64,000 bases of DNA from Triglochin maritima (GCA_963682175.1 OY821782.1:1014501-1078500), one strand, 5' to 3'. Positions 1 to 11,672 are shown, counted from the stretch's first letter. Numbers and translations: made by a program. The notes: generated by a model from the letters alone, not told the origin.

Positions 1-482
1 AATGTGTCGCCTGAGGACATCATCAAGACCGTCAAGATATATATAAACGTTGTGGAAGATGGCATGCTAAGTGCAGTTAGCAATGGTAATCCCATCATCG
101 ATAACTTGGAGGGCTCTAGTGATGAACCAATTTCAAGTGAACAACCCGTGGGTAACCCAGAAGCCGAAATCTTCCAAGAAGTGCAACCCGAAAGTACCAA
201 CCAGCAGTGAGTGATGCAGTTCAACAGTGCCCCCCACCATCTGAAGCAACTGTCGACAAGGAGAATAACACCGGTGACTTCCATCGGGTGGTATCTCCTG
301 TGAAGAAGACTTTGAACCAGCTTTCACGCAACACCTCCAAATCGATATGGCTTCTTGCATATGTTGCGGTCATGACGACTTGGCCATTGGTTGGACCCGC
401 TCTCCTCATTGCGATAAGGAAGAAACTCAAGAATCTTTTGCCGGCTGCACTTGGCGACAATAGTTATTTAGACGACAGGTAA
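1..482 (+). CDS. 3' end of unknown gene, C-terminal membrane anchor, frame break near 205
   Basis: Two open segments overlap in different frames. The first (to 210) is acidic and Ser/Glu/Pro-rich and ends at a TGA. The second (207-482, frame shifted by one base) carries a charged stretch, then one hydrophobic segment (about 350-405, SIWLLAYVAVMTTWPLVG), a basic tail and TAA at 480-482. Both look like coding sequence, so a one-base change near 200-210 or an unseen splice probably separates them. CAG|GTAAAT at 476-484 also looks like a splice donor, so TAA may lie in an intron, though I see no later exon. The tail suggests a single-pass, tail-anchored membrane protein. I do not recognise the family. 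The 5' part lies outside the window. Confidence 0.5.
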
Positions 483-1262
483 ATCATTTCTTCCTTTATA
501 GTATCTTTAACCGAGTAAATTTGTGTGTATTTAGTGAAGATCTAGATATTTATGGATCTTTACTCTTCTGAAATTCATGTGCTTGTTCTTTGTACACTAT
601 GAATATAAATGCAAATAAGTGAACATCTTTGGGATCACTCTTCCCTTCCTTCGATGACTACTGCTCCATACCAAAATCGTATTTTCGACTTTTAATAGCT
701 GAATAAGAGGATGAGGATCATCTTCCTTCCTGTAAATCTTAAAACGGAGATGAGTATTTATTATGTAATCTCATTCCGTTATCATTAGAGGGTTCTGTTA
801 AAATAGGAGATGCTCCACCCGGCCAACCGAATGCCTCAGTAGACATTCCTGTAAAAAATAATTTGATGGTTGGTTTTGTTAGCCGTTTCTCTCTTATCTA
901 CGGTTAAATACCTAAGTGGGATGTACAATACTCGAAGGAAATAACGTAAATTGTAACTCCATGATTTACGAAATGATATACACAGTTGAAAATTTGTCAC
1001 ACATACCACAGATAGCTTTCATGGTTAGGAAATATTACTAACTTAAGAGGATCAGAAATTCAGAAGTACAATTAATAAGTAGTTTGAGGTAAAAGCAACA
1101 AGATATTTTAGGAAAGAAGTCCTTCACGAAGGCATTAGCGGTAGAATAAAAACATATCAACGTAGTAAATACAAGTAATTGAGTTTGAGAGAATATCGGA
1201 GAGTCACAGCTAAAAGAGCTCAATGCATGATATTCAATGGTGGTTTTCGAATAATGTGGTCC
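483..1262. other. AT-rich 3' flank, no gene seen
   Basis: Likely 3' UTR and intergenic DNA after the first gene. No open frame with coding character, RNA gene or transposon end was found up to the MULE target site at 1263. Confidence 0.5.
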
Positions 1263-1272
1263 GTATATATAT

Positions 1273-1444
1273 GGGATTATTGCATCCGTACACTTGCAAA
1301 AGGTTGTTATTACAAATCTGCCCATCCAAAATTTTCTATTGCATTGGTACACATGCAAAGCCTAACATTTGCAATGGTACACCTGACTCACGAAAACTGT
1401 GTAAGTTAACGGATATTGTGTAATTAAGTTTGATTCTTGTATTA
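1273..1444 (+). repeat. MULE left terminal inverted repeat
   Basis: Pairs with 7157-7330. By eye the differences are one T/C change near 1314 and a two-base indel in the GATATTGTG stretch near 1415. Homology stops after CTTGTATTA. Confidence 0.92.
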
Positions 1445-1662
1445 GACTCATTCAATTAGATTGATAATTCATATTTGTTATACCCATATTAAATTTCCCC
1501 TCTTCTCTAAGTGTTCCCCTCTCTTCACAAAACCTTCCCCTCTCTTTCACCACTCCTCCTCACCTCATCTTCCGTTCGCCGCTCCTCCTCTCCTCTCCGA
1601 CCGTTCACCGCTCCTCCGCTCCTCTCCGGCCGTTTGCCTCTCCGATCTCCCCCGCATTCTCC

Positions 1663-2821
1663 ATGTCGTCAACGAGCATTCCCCTCTCGTCAATCCCGAC
1701 ATGCAAGTGCGGTCTCGCTGCAAAAATTCAAACATCGAACACCGCCTTAACCTTTGGGCGTCGTTTCTGGGTGTGCTCAAAGTACTACAAAGTAAGGTGT
1801 CCTTCTCTCCTTGTCTACAAAGTAAGGGTTTTTTGTCCATTTTGGTTATTATTGATTTATGTTATGATTTGTGCTTCTGTTATGGTTATTGTTGATTTTT
1901 GATATGATTTGTGCTTCTGTTTTGGTTATTGTTTATTTTGGTTATGATTTGTGCTTCCATATGGATTGTTTTGGTTTTGAGATATGGATTGTGTTTTGTA
2001 GAGCACATATTTTGCCTTTGTTTTGGTTTTGATTTTGGTTTACACCTTTTTCTTCTTTGATAGAGATTATAAAAAAAATTGAAAATTTCAATGTTGTGTT
2101 TCTCATCTCCTTCCGAACTCTGATATTCCTCCACTGCTTACACAACTATTGCCTTTCATCATTAGTGCTCTCATATGCCAAGTTTTTTTGACTTTTTCAT
2201 ACATATCAATATATCATATATGTGATTGGTTTGTGGGAAATAAACTTACAAAATATTTATGCACATTAAATATTATATTATTGCAAACCACAAATTATAA
2301 TTTGACGAAAATCATATTAGTCTTTTGATTTGTATTGAACCAAATTATTGTTCAAATAAAACCAACTATGACTTCACAACTTATTCATGTATAAATCACA
2401 TATAAATAAAATATTCATATAAATGACACCCCAAACACTCTACTCATTTGCCTTCTAACAGGCATTTGAGACTGAGAATGTGATTTGTGGAGATTAATAG
2501 TTCATATTATTCTTTAAGTAGGCATATATTATTCTTATTTTGGCTGTTTTGTAGAGTTCAGAGGCTTGTGATTTGTTCATGTGGTGGGATGGTGACGTGA
2601 AGCAAGAGAGTTTGGAAAAATTTCGGCTGCTTGTTGAGAAGTTCGATTATTCGTTGGATGAGCTTATAAATTTGAATATTCGCGTAGGAGAGATGCATGT
2701 ATTGCTTACTGAAATGAAGAGTAATGTGGATGAGCTGAAGCTTCGCGTTAAAAAGATTATGATGTTTGTATTTGCATGTGTGTTTGTGTTTTTGGGTGTT
2801 TTGATTAAGGTCTTCAAGTAG
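1663..2821 (+). CDS. GRF zinc-finger protein with coiled coil and C-terminal TM, carried by MULE
   Basis: Two exons, 1663-1791 and 2555-2821, joined in phase 0 (AAA|GTAAGG donor, TTTGTAG acceptor), give 131 residues. Residues 14-55 form a GRF-type zinc finger: CKCG, then FGRRFWVC, then C-x-L-F-x-WWD, where the last part is restored only by splicing. Residues ~60-112 are a charged helix, likely coiled coil (LEKFRLLVEKF, MKSNVDELKLRVKK). The C-terminus is one hydrophobic segment (IMMFVFACVFVFLGVLI) with a short basic end. Small GRF-plus-TM proteins are common in plant genomes. Here the gene lies between MULE ends and opposes the transposase, so it is an element passenger or accessory gene. Both exons are intact. 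Its function is unknown; nucleic-acid binding is inferred from the GRF fold. Confidence 0.82.
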
Positions 2822-3640
2822 TAGTCGTTTTAATGATTAAGGGTCTGATGTGTGGGTGTTTGTTGTTGTTGCAGTAGTCGTAGTCGTAGTCGTTTTAATT
2901 GTTTTAGTAGTATTTAGTTGTTGTATTATGTTATGTTATGATGATGTGTTATGTTGTTGTGTTATGATTATGTGTTGTGTTGTATTTGACTTATGTTCTT
3001 AATTTATGTCTTTTTTAAATGGTTGCTTGAATGGCTTAAGTTTTTGGCTTGTTGAGAGGAAACTAAATATTGAACAGTGGAAAATTGTAAATGTTAAAAC
3101 AGGACTTCAGATGGTCAATCTGAAATCTATAACTATTTTGGTGCATGGCGGAATTGAAGTTACCAAATAAGTGATTGAGAAGCTTGAGTTATGTCACAAG
3201 GAACACATTTCTACCAAACTAGATGGATCTGAAATCTGAAATCTGCATAGACAGAATCTGCATCTGAAACTAGATGGATCGTTTTAAGGCTCCTCCAACC
3301 GAAATCTGAAGTTACTACTGAAATATGTGATGTCAAAAAAAGAATACAAGATGATAGAATTCCTTTGATTCCAAAACAGAACATGTCTCATACATATTCA
3401 TATATGCATTTCAAATAGAACATTTCTGCATTTCTGCATTCCAAAACAGAACATGTCTGCATTTCAAATAAGATTAAACATTAGCTCACAAAAATAGAAC
3501 TTGTTCAAATAACATCAAACCATACATGTCTTGACTTAAACCCATACATGTTTAAAGATGTCTCATACATATTTAGAAGGAAAGAACATCTATTCTGACG
3601 TACATAAGCTCATCCCACAACAAGCTATTGGAACATGATC
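2822..3640. other. MULE internal noncoding spacer
   Basis: Lies between the two converging MULE genes. The first part is GT-rich with short TTATGTTATG-like repeats and is likely 3' UTR of the GRF gene. The rest repeats the words CTGAAATCTGAA and CATTTCTGCATTTC. No open frame is supported. Confidence 0.5.
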
Positions 3641-6319
3641 TCACAACAACCTCCCACTGGTAACATGCCCCAACAAGCTCATCATCGGGACGGGGATGGA
3701 AACATCTACTTGACCGGTTGCGCTTGAAGTTGTAGGTGCTTGTGACCCACTTTCAGTAGCAGTTTCTCGTTGTGACGTTGACGTGCCTTCGGTTCTCCTT
3801 CAATAATTAGAATAAGAAATAAATGATTTAAGTGTTCTTACAGAAAATAATAATTAAATTCAGATAATATACCTATGTGGTTCTGAATGTTTATCGACTA
3901 TGGGTTCTTTGCATTTTCTTGCTTGGTGTCCTAATAGTCCACAGTTTTTGCATTTGTGCCTCTTTTGTGCATTTGTTGGTTCATCTGAAGCTCTTTTTCT
4001 TTTCAATTGCGGTCGACCGGCTTTCCTCTTTGTCTTAGGGGGAAACACAATGACATTTTCTTTACGCCAAGTACTCTTGTCGGGCATTGGACTAATGTTG
4101 GTGTTATAAGCCTCTTTGTAATTATCGATTGAATAACAACCATGAACATAATTCTCCCACTTTATGCCTCTGAAAGTAGTTAGCACTGCACATGCATGCT
4201 TGCAAGGTAACCCAACAATTTGCCACAAACGGCATGTACACGACTTCTCACCCAAGTCCACAATACGTCTATCCCTACTAGACGTTACTTCTGCGATCTC
4301 ATCAGTAGCTCGAATGACATTGTATTCCCCTAGTTGTTTTGTATAATTTGATAACCATTTTTTTTGCGAAAGGAACCAATTTACCCGTCCATTTCCTAGC
4401 TTTGGTCTGTCGGATATATATCGTCTTCATGTATTTCTGACGTAATGTGTCGACCATAGTGACGATGGGCAAATGTCTGGCGTCATCGATGTATGCATTA
4501 AACGACTCACTGCAGTTGTTGGTGATGAAAGCACACTTGACTGTCGTTGCAAATTGACATCTGGACCACAACTTGTCCTTACATTCAACTCTTTGAATCC
4601 AATCATAAGCTGCTTTGTTAACTATTTCCAGTTCTTTTGTGAACGACTCGAACTCCGCTTCAGTATAGCATTGTGCGGCCCGCCACAATAAAGACTGCAA
4701 CTGAGCACCAGGAAATTTTTTCTTAAAATTCTTATATAAATGACGCATGCAGCTTCTATGTTCACAATCTGGAAATGTCTTCGACACTGCTTCCTCTAGT
4801 CCTTTACATCTATCAGATATAATGATCAACCCATCCAATATCCCTATCGCTTCCTTCAAATTAGACATAAACCACAACCAAGATGCTTCACTCTCGATAT
4901 CGGCGACCCCAAAGGCTAACGGAAAAATACCATTATTTCCATCAACAGCTGTGGCAGATAACAAAACACCTCGGTACTTAGACTTCAAATGGCATCCATC
5001 CAGGCCTATAATAGGTCTGCATCCTCTTAAGAAACCCATCCTGCAAGCATGTAAGCAAACAAATAAATACTGAAATTGCTTGTTTGGTAGCAACTGATAC
5101 TTGATGACACTATTAAGGTTCCTCCTGTTTAATTCACTGACTAATGTTGGGAGTAGGTTGTATTGCTCATCATCACCTCCGTACAGCTTTTGCATTGCAA
5201 TCACTCGACCTCTCCAAACTCTATGATATGGGAGCTTCAAGTGGTATTTTTGCTGGAGCTGGTTTTGGATGTTTTTCACTGTAAGTCTCTCGTCCTACCT
5301 TAACCACTGAAGGACCTGATATGAAATCCAATTTTGTGTAGCCATCTTTGAAAAACAACTATTGACGGAGGTGCAACTGTGACTTGCCGTAAGGGTCTTT
5401 ATCTGAAAAACCTTTGATTGTTGCATCCGGGACGCATGAATCCTCCATTTGCATTCAGAATCTTGGCACCTAGCTGTAACCATATTAGGCTCACTCTTTA
5501 AAAATTCAACAGCAAACTCAGAAACTATACAATGTTGTGTCAATGCCAGCCTGAAGCTACCAACATCTGGAAACATGGCACCAATGAAAATATCTGGATT
5601 ACTCATGTTGACCTCAATTGGTTGTGGACCTTCATTCATATTAAAGTCTTCAAGGAAGTCATCCTCTGAAGTGTCAGCAACATCTTCAGAATCCCACCTT
5701 GCCTCCATGTCATCAACATCAGAACCCACATAGTCAGAACCTTCGTCAGAATCCCACCTTGCCTCCATGTCGACATCGTCACGATCTGGTACTACTGGAT
5801 CTTCAAACTCGTTAGGAACATATCTTTGCTCTGGCATTTCCTTGGTGGGTTGAACCACCACTACTTCAAGATTGGGACTTGATGTCATGGTTTCTAGTTC
5901 TATAGTATCAACTTCGGCATCTGCACATACAACCTGTTCAACCGTTCTACTATCTGTACAAGACATCATATGATCAACTGATTCATCACACTCAACCCTG
6001 CCTATATTGGATTCATCAATTTTTTCGGAGACACCAAAGATACATAACTCCTTTTTTCATTATGTAATACAATGGCTGCTTCTAGATCAACATCACATAA
6101 AATCCTTTTGTAGTCTTTCCTCTTCGGATCCGGAATCAAATAATCTATCCTTAAAGCTTCATTCTGACCAACTTCTATAAATTTCTCAAACCACCTCTTC
6201 AAGTCATTGTGGTTAACATCCTCGACTATAATTCTGGATTGTACCTCTTTGAAGCCAACGGCACGCAAACGACCCTTTCTTAATGACCATTTTCCTCCAA
6301 CATGTAGCTTCAACTGCAT
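3641..6319 (-). pseudogene. MURA-like MULE transposase, two frameshifts and one stop
   Basis: Reads from ATG at 6319 to 3873, then a small last exon 3797-3641 (AG|GTATAT donor; codon AGG restored across the junction; TGA at 3643-3641). Domains in order: N-terminal PB1/MuDR-like domain (6319-6010), acidic linker (5960-5590), MuDR zinc-binding-type region, DDE transposase core (GLDGCHLKSKYRG, CEHRSCMRHLYKNFKKKFPG), SWIM finger (CTCRLWQIVGLPCKHAC) and a CCHC knuckle (CKNCGLLGHQARKC). The C-terminal exon is Ser/Thr-rich. Three lesions: a frame change in an A6 run (near 6020), an in-frame TAG at 5297-5295 between QWLR and DERLTVKN, and a frame change in an A8 run (near 4363). The family's domains are otherwise complete. 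Both frame changes sit in homopolymers, so assembly error is a real alternative to decay. Confidence 0.88.
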
Positions 6320-6359
6320 ATTGGTGATCGGAATATCCCTGATAAAACACAAAATTCAA

Positions 6360-6850
6360 AAAATATTTACTAAAATTCAAGTAATATTAACTAATATTTG
6401 GTAAAATCAATATTCAGATGCAACCAAAATATTTCAATTGCCAACTTAATCATCTACTTAGTGCAAACCAACAAAATCTAATATCTTTAATTAATCCAAA
6501 AATTATGAAAATTTTAGCAAAGTTTGGTTCTTGTTTAGTAGAATTCAGTAATATTAATCGAAATTCAAGTGGGACATATACATTTGGGCATATCAATAAA
6601 ATTCAGTAATATTAACTAATATTTGGTAAACTTTAGTAATATTTCAAAAAATTTAGTAAAATACAGTGATATCAAAGCAATATTCAGAAAATACAGTAAT
6701 GTTTGGTTAGGATTAGTAGAGTTCACTAAAATTAATTAAAATTCAGTGGTCCAATTCATAAGGAATAACAACTCGGAAAATTAACTTACAAAATTGACTA
6801 AAACTTAGAAAAATAAGGAAAACTCAATAATTTAAGAATATTAAAAATTC
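6360..6850. repeat. Degenerate AT-rich tandem repeat upstream of MULE transposase
   Basis: The words ATTCAGTAATATTAACTAAT and ATTTGGTAAA recur about every 25-60 bases with many changes. It lies directly 5' of the transposase start, inside the element. It may be transposase leader or binding-site DNA; nothing shows function directly. Confidence 0.6.
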
Positions 6851-7156
6851 AATTTGGGCATATCGTACAATCAAACCAAATTAACTAAAGAAATTGAAAA
6901 TCAAGAAGAAGAAAAAAGAAAATTTGAAATCAAAACCTCAAAACCCTAAAAAATGAAAAAAAACTAACATTAGATCTGTGGAAATCAGATTTCACGACTA
7001 TTTCAAATTTCAGTTTTTGGTGTTTGGAAGAGGTATTTGGAAGAAATCGGGTAGACTTTGGAAGAGAATAAAGAAAATGGAAAGTTAAAATTTGGATTTG
7101 GGTGCACCAACTAAGTTTGGTCCGAATTAGAGTATAATGGTTCTCTTAGTTCGGTA

Positions 7157-7330
7157 TAATACAAGAATCAAACTTAATTACACAAAATATCCGTTAACTT
7201 ACACAGTTTTCGTGAGTCAGGTGTACCATTGCAAATGTTAGGCTTTGCATGTGTACCAATGCAATAGAAAATTTTGGATGGGCAGATTTGTAATAACGAC
7301 CTTTTGCAAGTGTACGGATGCAATAATCCC
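7157..7330 (-). repeat. MULE right terminal inverted repeat
   Basis: Reverse complement of 1273-1444. The outer end reads CAATAATCCC, followed at once by the GTATATATAT duplication. Confidence 0.92.
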
Positions 7331-7741
7331 GTATATATATACATGCGAAAAATGTCAAAAATTCATCCAAATTTAACGCATCAACTAAGATTCTATCCGT
7401 ATCGTGGCAAGGTTTTTATATTCTATTCTTGATTCCATATGAAATAACCCTCGGGAAAAACAATAAAACAAATTTGAATGAACCAACCAATCCTTCACAT
7501 CTCCCGAAGCTATTATTTTCTTTTGTAAGTTTTTAACTTCTTTTCCCATTCTTCTAACCAACGTCGTTACATATTATCTCTCCCAAAAAAATAGTTATCC
7601 ACATTCTCACTTGTCCTCTCCTTGAAGACCTTAACCCACTTGGTTCTCATCTCCAACCCTAATAAGAAAGCCAGCCGACATCATCCTCTTCCACCTTCTC
7701 AAGCACTCTTGAGACCTCTCACCTTCTTCTCTCCACCCACC
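7331..7741. other. Upstream region of NPH3-family gene
   Basis: AT-rich, then CT-rich near 7590-7740, consistent with promoter and 5' UTR. No clear TATA box. The MULE right end lies only about 410 bases from the start codon, so part of the gene's promoter may have been displaced. Confidence 0.45.
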
Positions 7742-10700
7742 ATGTCACCACAAAGAAGAAAAACCATGAAAGTGCAACATCACCACCAAGTGAAGAGGTA
7801 ATGAATTTCCATCTAATCCTCTTTCTTCGCGACGTTTGATATCTTTCTCACAATTTCATGCATGCATGGAATGACGTACGTGAAGGTCTTCTTCAAAAGT
7901 TGCACCACCGAAGCCAGACGTCTACATCGATCTCCATGGCACAGTCTTTCATCTAAACAAGGTTAGTTACTAATTACACCTCCATAAACCCTCAAATCTT
8001 CCATACCCAGGAAAGGTTTTCTCTAATTCTTGCCAATTTCTTCACCTATATATATTTAATTCTTTCATATATAAACTACACAAAGCTTTGAATATATACG
8101 AGTCATTTCTTGAAACTATTTTACTTCATACATATAAATTGGATTTTTTTCCAACCAAACATACATATGATTTTCCAATAAACAAATTTAAATCAAGAAA
8201 AAAATCTTTTGTTGGTCAAGTTTGGGTAATTCTTGATTTTATATATTGTTTTTCTATGTTTGTTTTCTTTTATGTAGACATGCATGGCATCCAAATCAGC
8301 CAAGCTAGACAAACTTCTAAGCCACCTCCCACCAAGCTCGACCCACACCCTCACCCAAGCTCCAACCAACATCGACACCTTCGAGTTGGCCGCAAAGTTC
8401 TGCCACGGGCTGGACCCCAACATCTCGACCGAATCAGCCATCCCACTAGCCATCTTAGCCTCACATCTGGAAATGACCGAAGACCAGAGCCCAAACAACT
8501 TGATCAAGCAAACCATCAAGTTCATAACCTCTAAAATCCTGCCATATTGGAGTGAGACCATGAAGGCTCTAAGAAGCGTCGAGCCGGTTTTGGAGCATGC
8601 AAAGAGACATGGGCTGGTGGATGTGTTGGTGAGGGCTGTTGCAGAGAAGGTGTTAGGTGATTCAGAGATGTTTGGTGGTGAGGAGAATTATGGGAGGTTT
8701 GTTCATGGGGCCAAGAGGAGGTTGTTTGTTGCTGATTGGTATGTGGAGGATTTGATTGGGCTGAGTTTGAGGATGTTTGGTTTGGTTGTAGTTGGATTAA
8801 TGAAGTATGGTTTGTCAGATGAACAAACTGCCAATTGCATCTACAGGTACGTTAGTTTAATGCATGTTTCATTGTCATTTAATTTAATCAATCCATTTGT
8901 ATGTGAACTTCATGCATGTTTATGCAGTTTTTATATGAGGTTTTTGCTAAATTACATCCCGTAAGTGTCCAAATTGACAATATGCACCTGTTTTTTTGGT
9001 ATTGCCGCATATACACCTAGAAGTCAATCATATTTGCGCAAATGCACCTGGGACGTTTGTGGATCCCACACCAAAGAGACGATGTGAATGAGCTGTTAAC
9101 GACCGTCCAAATCAGTTCGTGATCCGTCTGTTGGGGCGTGTGATTTGGGATTAACTGTAGCAAAACAAATTTTACTAATCTAAGACCATAACTAAACCAT
9201 TACCGTGCTGGAATCACTCTGAATCGACTCTGGAATCACTCTGGATCCAGAGTGATTCCAGAGTCGATCCAGAATGATTCTAGCACGGTCATGATTTAGT
9301 TATGGTCTTAGATTAGTAAAATTTATTTTGCTACAGTCAATCCCAAATCACACACCCCAACAGACGGATCACGAACTGATTTGGATGGTCATTAACGGCT
9401 CATTCATGTCGTCTCTCTGGTGTGGGGCCCACAAACTTCCTGGGTGCATTTGCGCAAATATGATTGACTTCTAGGTCTATATGCGACAATACCAAAAAAG
9501 CGGATGCTTGTTGATAATTTGGACACTTACGGGGTGTACTCTAGTAAAAAACATTTTTTATATTTGGGAGGTTAAGAGTTTGCTTCTTGCTTGTACTTAT
9601 AACTAAATTGCTATGTTATGTGTACGCTTGTACTCATTTATGAGTTAATTAAGGAAGTCTATATTGTCTCTTTAAATTATCGACTCATGACATATCCTAA
9701 TATTTATGTTAAATTTGGTTGGTCCATCAACTCAACAAAACCTAAACACTTAGCTGAATGATAATAGATTCAGCTCTATTATAGAGTGTTGCACACAATT
9801 TGTGTTTAGCAATGTGAGACTATTTTCTCAACACTCCCCCACACGCGTGATCGGGATAATTTTTTCCGTGTCTACGCATGGACAATATAGGTTGGAGTGG
9901 GGTCCCACAGGTCAATCGACCCGCTCTGATACCATGTTAAATTTAGTTGATCCATCACCTCAACAAAACCTAAGCACTTAGGTGAAAGATAGTAGATTCA
10001 ACTCTATTATAGAGTTTGCTCACAATTCATGTTTAACAACGTGAGACTATTTTCTCAACAATTTCCGATCAAACCTACTTAAGAGAGTAGCATACAGCAT
10101 ATTAGACTAATAAATTATTTAACCATCCAGCTTAATTATGATCAATCCTAAGTAGCTTACGGAAAACAATGAATAATACTCTGTGTCTTCTGTGACTTAA
10201 TTAAATGTAAGTAGGCATTCAAGAAATAAGAAATCTGTTATGGGCTCTACAGGGTCAATATTACTCTTCTGATTACTTCAAAAAATATCACACTCTTGTG
10301 ACAACAAACTTTCTCAATTACTTTGACATGAACTAAACAGCTGTGACACTAAACTCAAAGCAAACTGCATGTGTTCTATCTATATATTTGGACACAAAAA
10401 GTATACTACAGAAGCTCATGAAATCTAGTTGAACACCATATATCAGGTACATGAAGAAGGGAGAAGCAATGGAGACACCTCGATCGGAGACCTGGACATC
10501 ATCATCCTACGACTCAACCCGCCAAAGGGAAGCAATGGAGACACTGGAGAAGCTATTACCAGCCAAGAAAGGAACCCTCCACGTAAAATGCCTATTCGAA
10601 ATCCTCCTTTTGGCGACGACCCTCCAAGCCTCGGATGCTTGCCGGAGCAGCCTCGAGGAGCGAATCGCAAGGCAGCTAAAGGAAGCCGATATGGAAGACT

Positions 10701-11672
10701 TGTTCCTGCCCTGTCATGGTTACACCAATGAGACACTTCATGACTACGAGTGTGTTAGAAGGATACTTAACCATTTCTGTAGTAACCAGTACAGGAAGAA
10801 GAATTGTAAGGATGATGAGGAGTTGGAGGTGGTGTTGGGTCTTGTCCAGCAGTTTGTCGCTGCGGCGGCGGAGGACCCCAACATCAGGAGGGAGACCTTC
10901 ACCTCGCTCGTTGGTATGATGGCAGCAATGCTGCATCCAACAGGTATATGTATTTTTCATTTCATGTTTCGTAATTAATGTTTATGGTTAATTTAGTGAT
11001 CAGTTCGTAGGAAAATTGATGAACTCTACAACAAATGCAAATAACACACAGAATTTGATGAACACTAATATATATGATATTCATTGTGCCAAATGCGGGT
11101 TTGTGACTCAAAATAACAATGCAGGGAGGTATTATGATAGTGTGTATCATGCAGTGGATCTGTACCTTCGACTCCATGACTACATGACCGATACCGAAAG
11201 GCAAGAATTATGCCAAGTACTCGACATAAAGAGGTTATCACCAGAGGCGGTCGAGCACGCTGTGATGAACGAAAAGTTGCCGTTGAGAGTCGTTGCGCAG
11301 TTGCTATTTGTGGCCCAAATTAGGATACGAGAAGTCGTTGAAGACGCTGTCAACTGCATCGAGTCAGGAATAAGTGATGAACAAGAGGAGACAGCAATGA
11401 TAATGATGGACGACGAATCGCGCGAGTTAGACAAAAATGGTTGTGGAACTGAGCTGGAGGGAGAATGCAAGAAAATGGAGGAGTTGGATATAGATGTGGA
11501 TTCAGGTAGGTGCAACAGTTGTGGTGGAATGACGAAGAAAAGGAAGAGAGGGTTGTGGGAAGGGTTGAAGGGGAAATTGGGGTGCCTTGGAGGACTGAAG
11601 GAGTGCAAATGCTACTGTAAAAAGATCGTACCATCTAAGAGCTCTGCTTCTGAACATGATTTTAAGTCTTAG
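7742..11672 (+). CDS. BTB/POZ NPH3-domain protein (phototropism NPH3/RPT2-like family)
   Basis: Five exons, 7742-7797, 7886-7961, 8278-8846, 10447-10943 and 11125-11672, join in phase to 581 residues. Residues ~30-140 are a BTB/POZ domain (DVYIDLHGTVFHLNK, then FELAAKFCHG). The NPH3 domain runs from ~195 (ADWYVEDLIGLSL) to ~480 and includes LPAKKGTLHVKCLFEIL, the hallmark YDSVYHAVDLYLRLH and NEKLPLRVVAQLLF. The C-terminus is acidic, then Lys- and Cys-rich (CKCYCKK). NPH3 proteins act as CUL3 substrate adaptors at the plasma membrane in phototropin and auxin signalling. The well-characterised NPH3/RPT2 members are longer, so this is probably one of the shorter, poorly studied members. Intron 3 (1.6 kb) holds a foldback and a TRIM. 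The final exon's first codon is split G|GG. Exon 1 is the least certain. Confidence 0.88.
8951..9540. mobile_element. Foldback element, ~295-bp near-perfect inverted arms
   Basis: The sequence is palindromic about the point between 9245 and 9246 (CTGGA|TCCAG). Matching positions sum to 18491 out to about 8951/9540, so the arms have almost no net indels, only scattered mismatches. The outer ends read ACATCCCGTAAGTGTCC and GGACACTTACGGGGTGT. There is no unique centre and no ORF. It lies in intron 3 of the NPH3 gene, sense to its transcript, so the pre-mRNA could form a ~290-bp hairpin. It is probably a MULE- or foldback-type MITE; no clear target-site duplication was found. Confidence 0.88.
9707..10060 (-). 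mobile_element. Complete TRIM retroelement (minus orientation)
   Basis: Two direct repeats of ~126 bp, 9707-9833 and 9935-10060, start TGTTAAATTT and end TTTTCTCAACA on the plus strand. Read on the minus strand, the upstream repeat is followed at once by TGGTATCAGAGC (9934-9923), the initiator-Met tRNA primer-binding site. The short internal part ends in a purine tract, GTGTGGGGGAG, just before the other repeat. Flanks ATTTA and ATTTC look like a worn 5-bp target duplication. At 354 bp with ~100 bp internal and no ORF, this fits the TRIM class (terminal-repeat retrotransposon in miniature). Confidence 0.92.

Larger units (their letters stand above)
1273..7330 (-). mobile_element. Complete Mutator-like element (MULE) with long TIRs
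   Basis: The ends starting GGGATTATTGCATCCGTACA (1273) and its reverse complement (ending 7330) are inverted repeats of about 172 bp with only a few differences. Both ends are flanked by GTATATATAT (1263-1272 and 7331-7340), a 9-10 bp target-site duplication typical of Mutator elements. Inside are a MURA-like transposase on the minus strand (3641-6319) and a second gene on the plus strand (1663-2821), converging toward the middle. The near-identical ends and intact duplication indicate a fairly recent insertion, yet the transposase carries three lesions, so this copy may have been moved by another element's enzyme. Confidence 0.93.

Noticed and set aside
10429..10731. Plus ORF of 100 residues inside the NPH3 exon
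   Set aside because: Alternative frame of exon 4; the frame with LPAKKGTLHVKC is the family frame.
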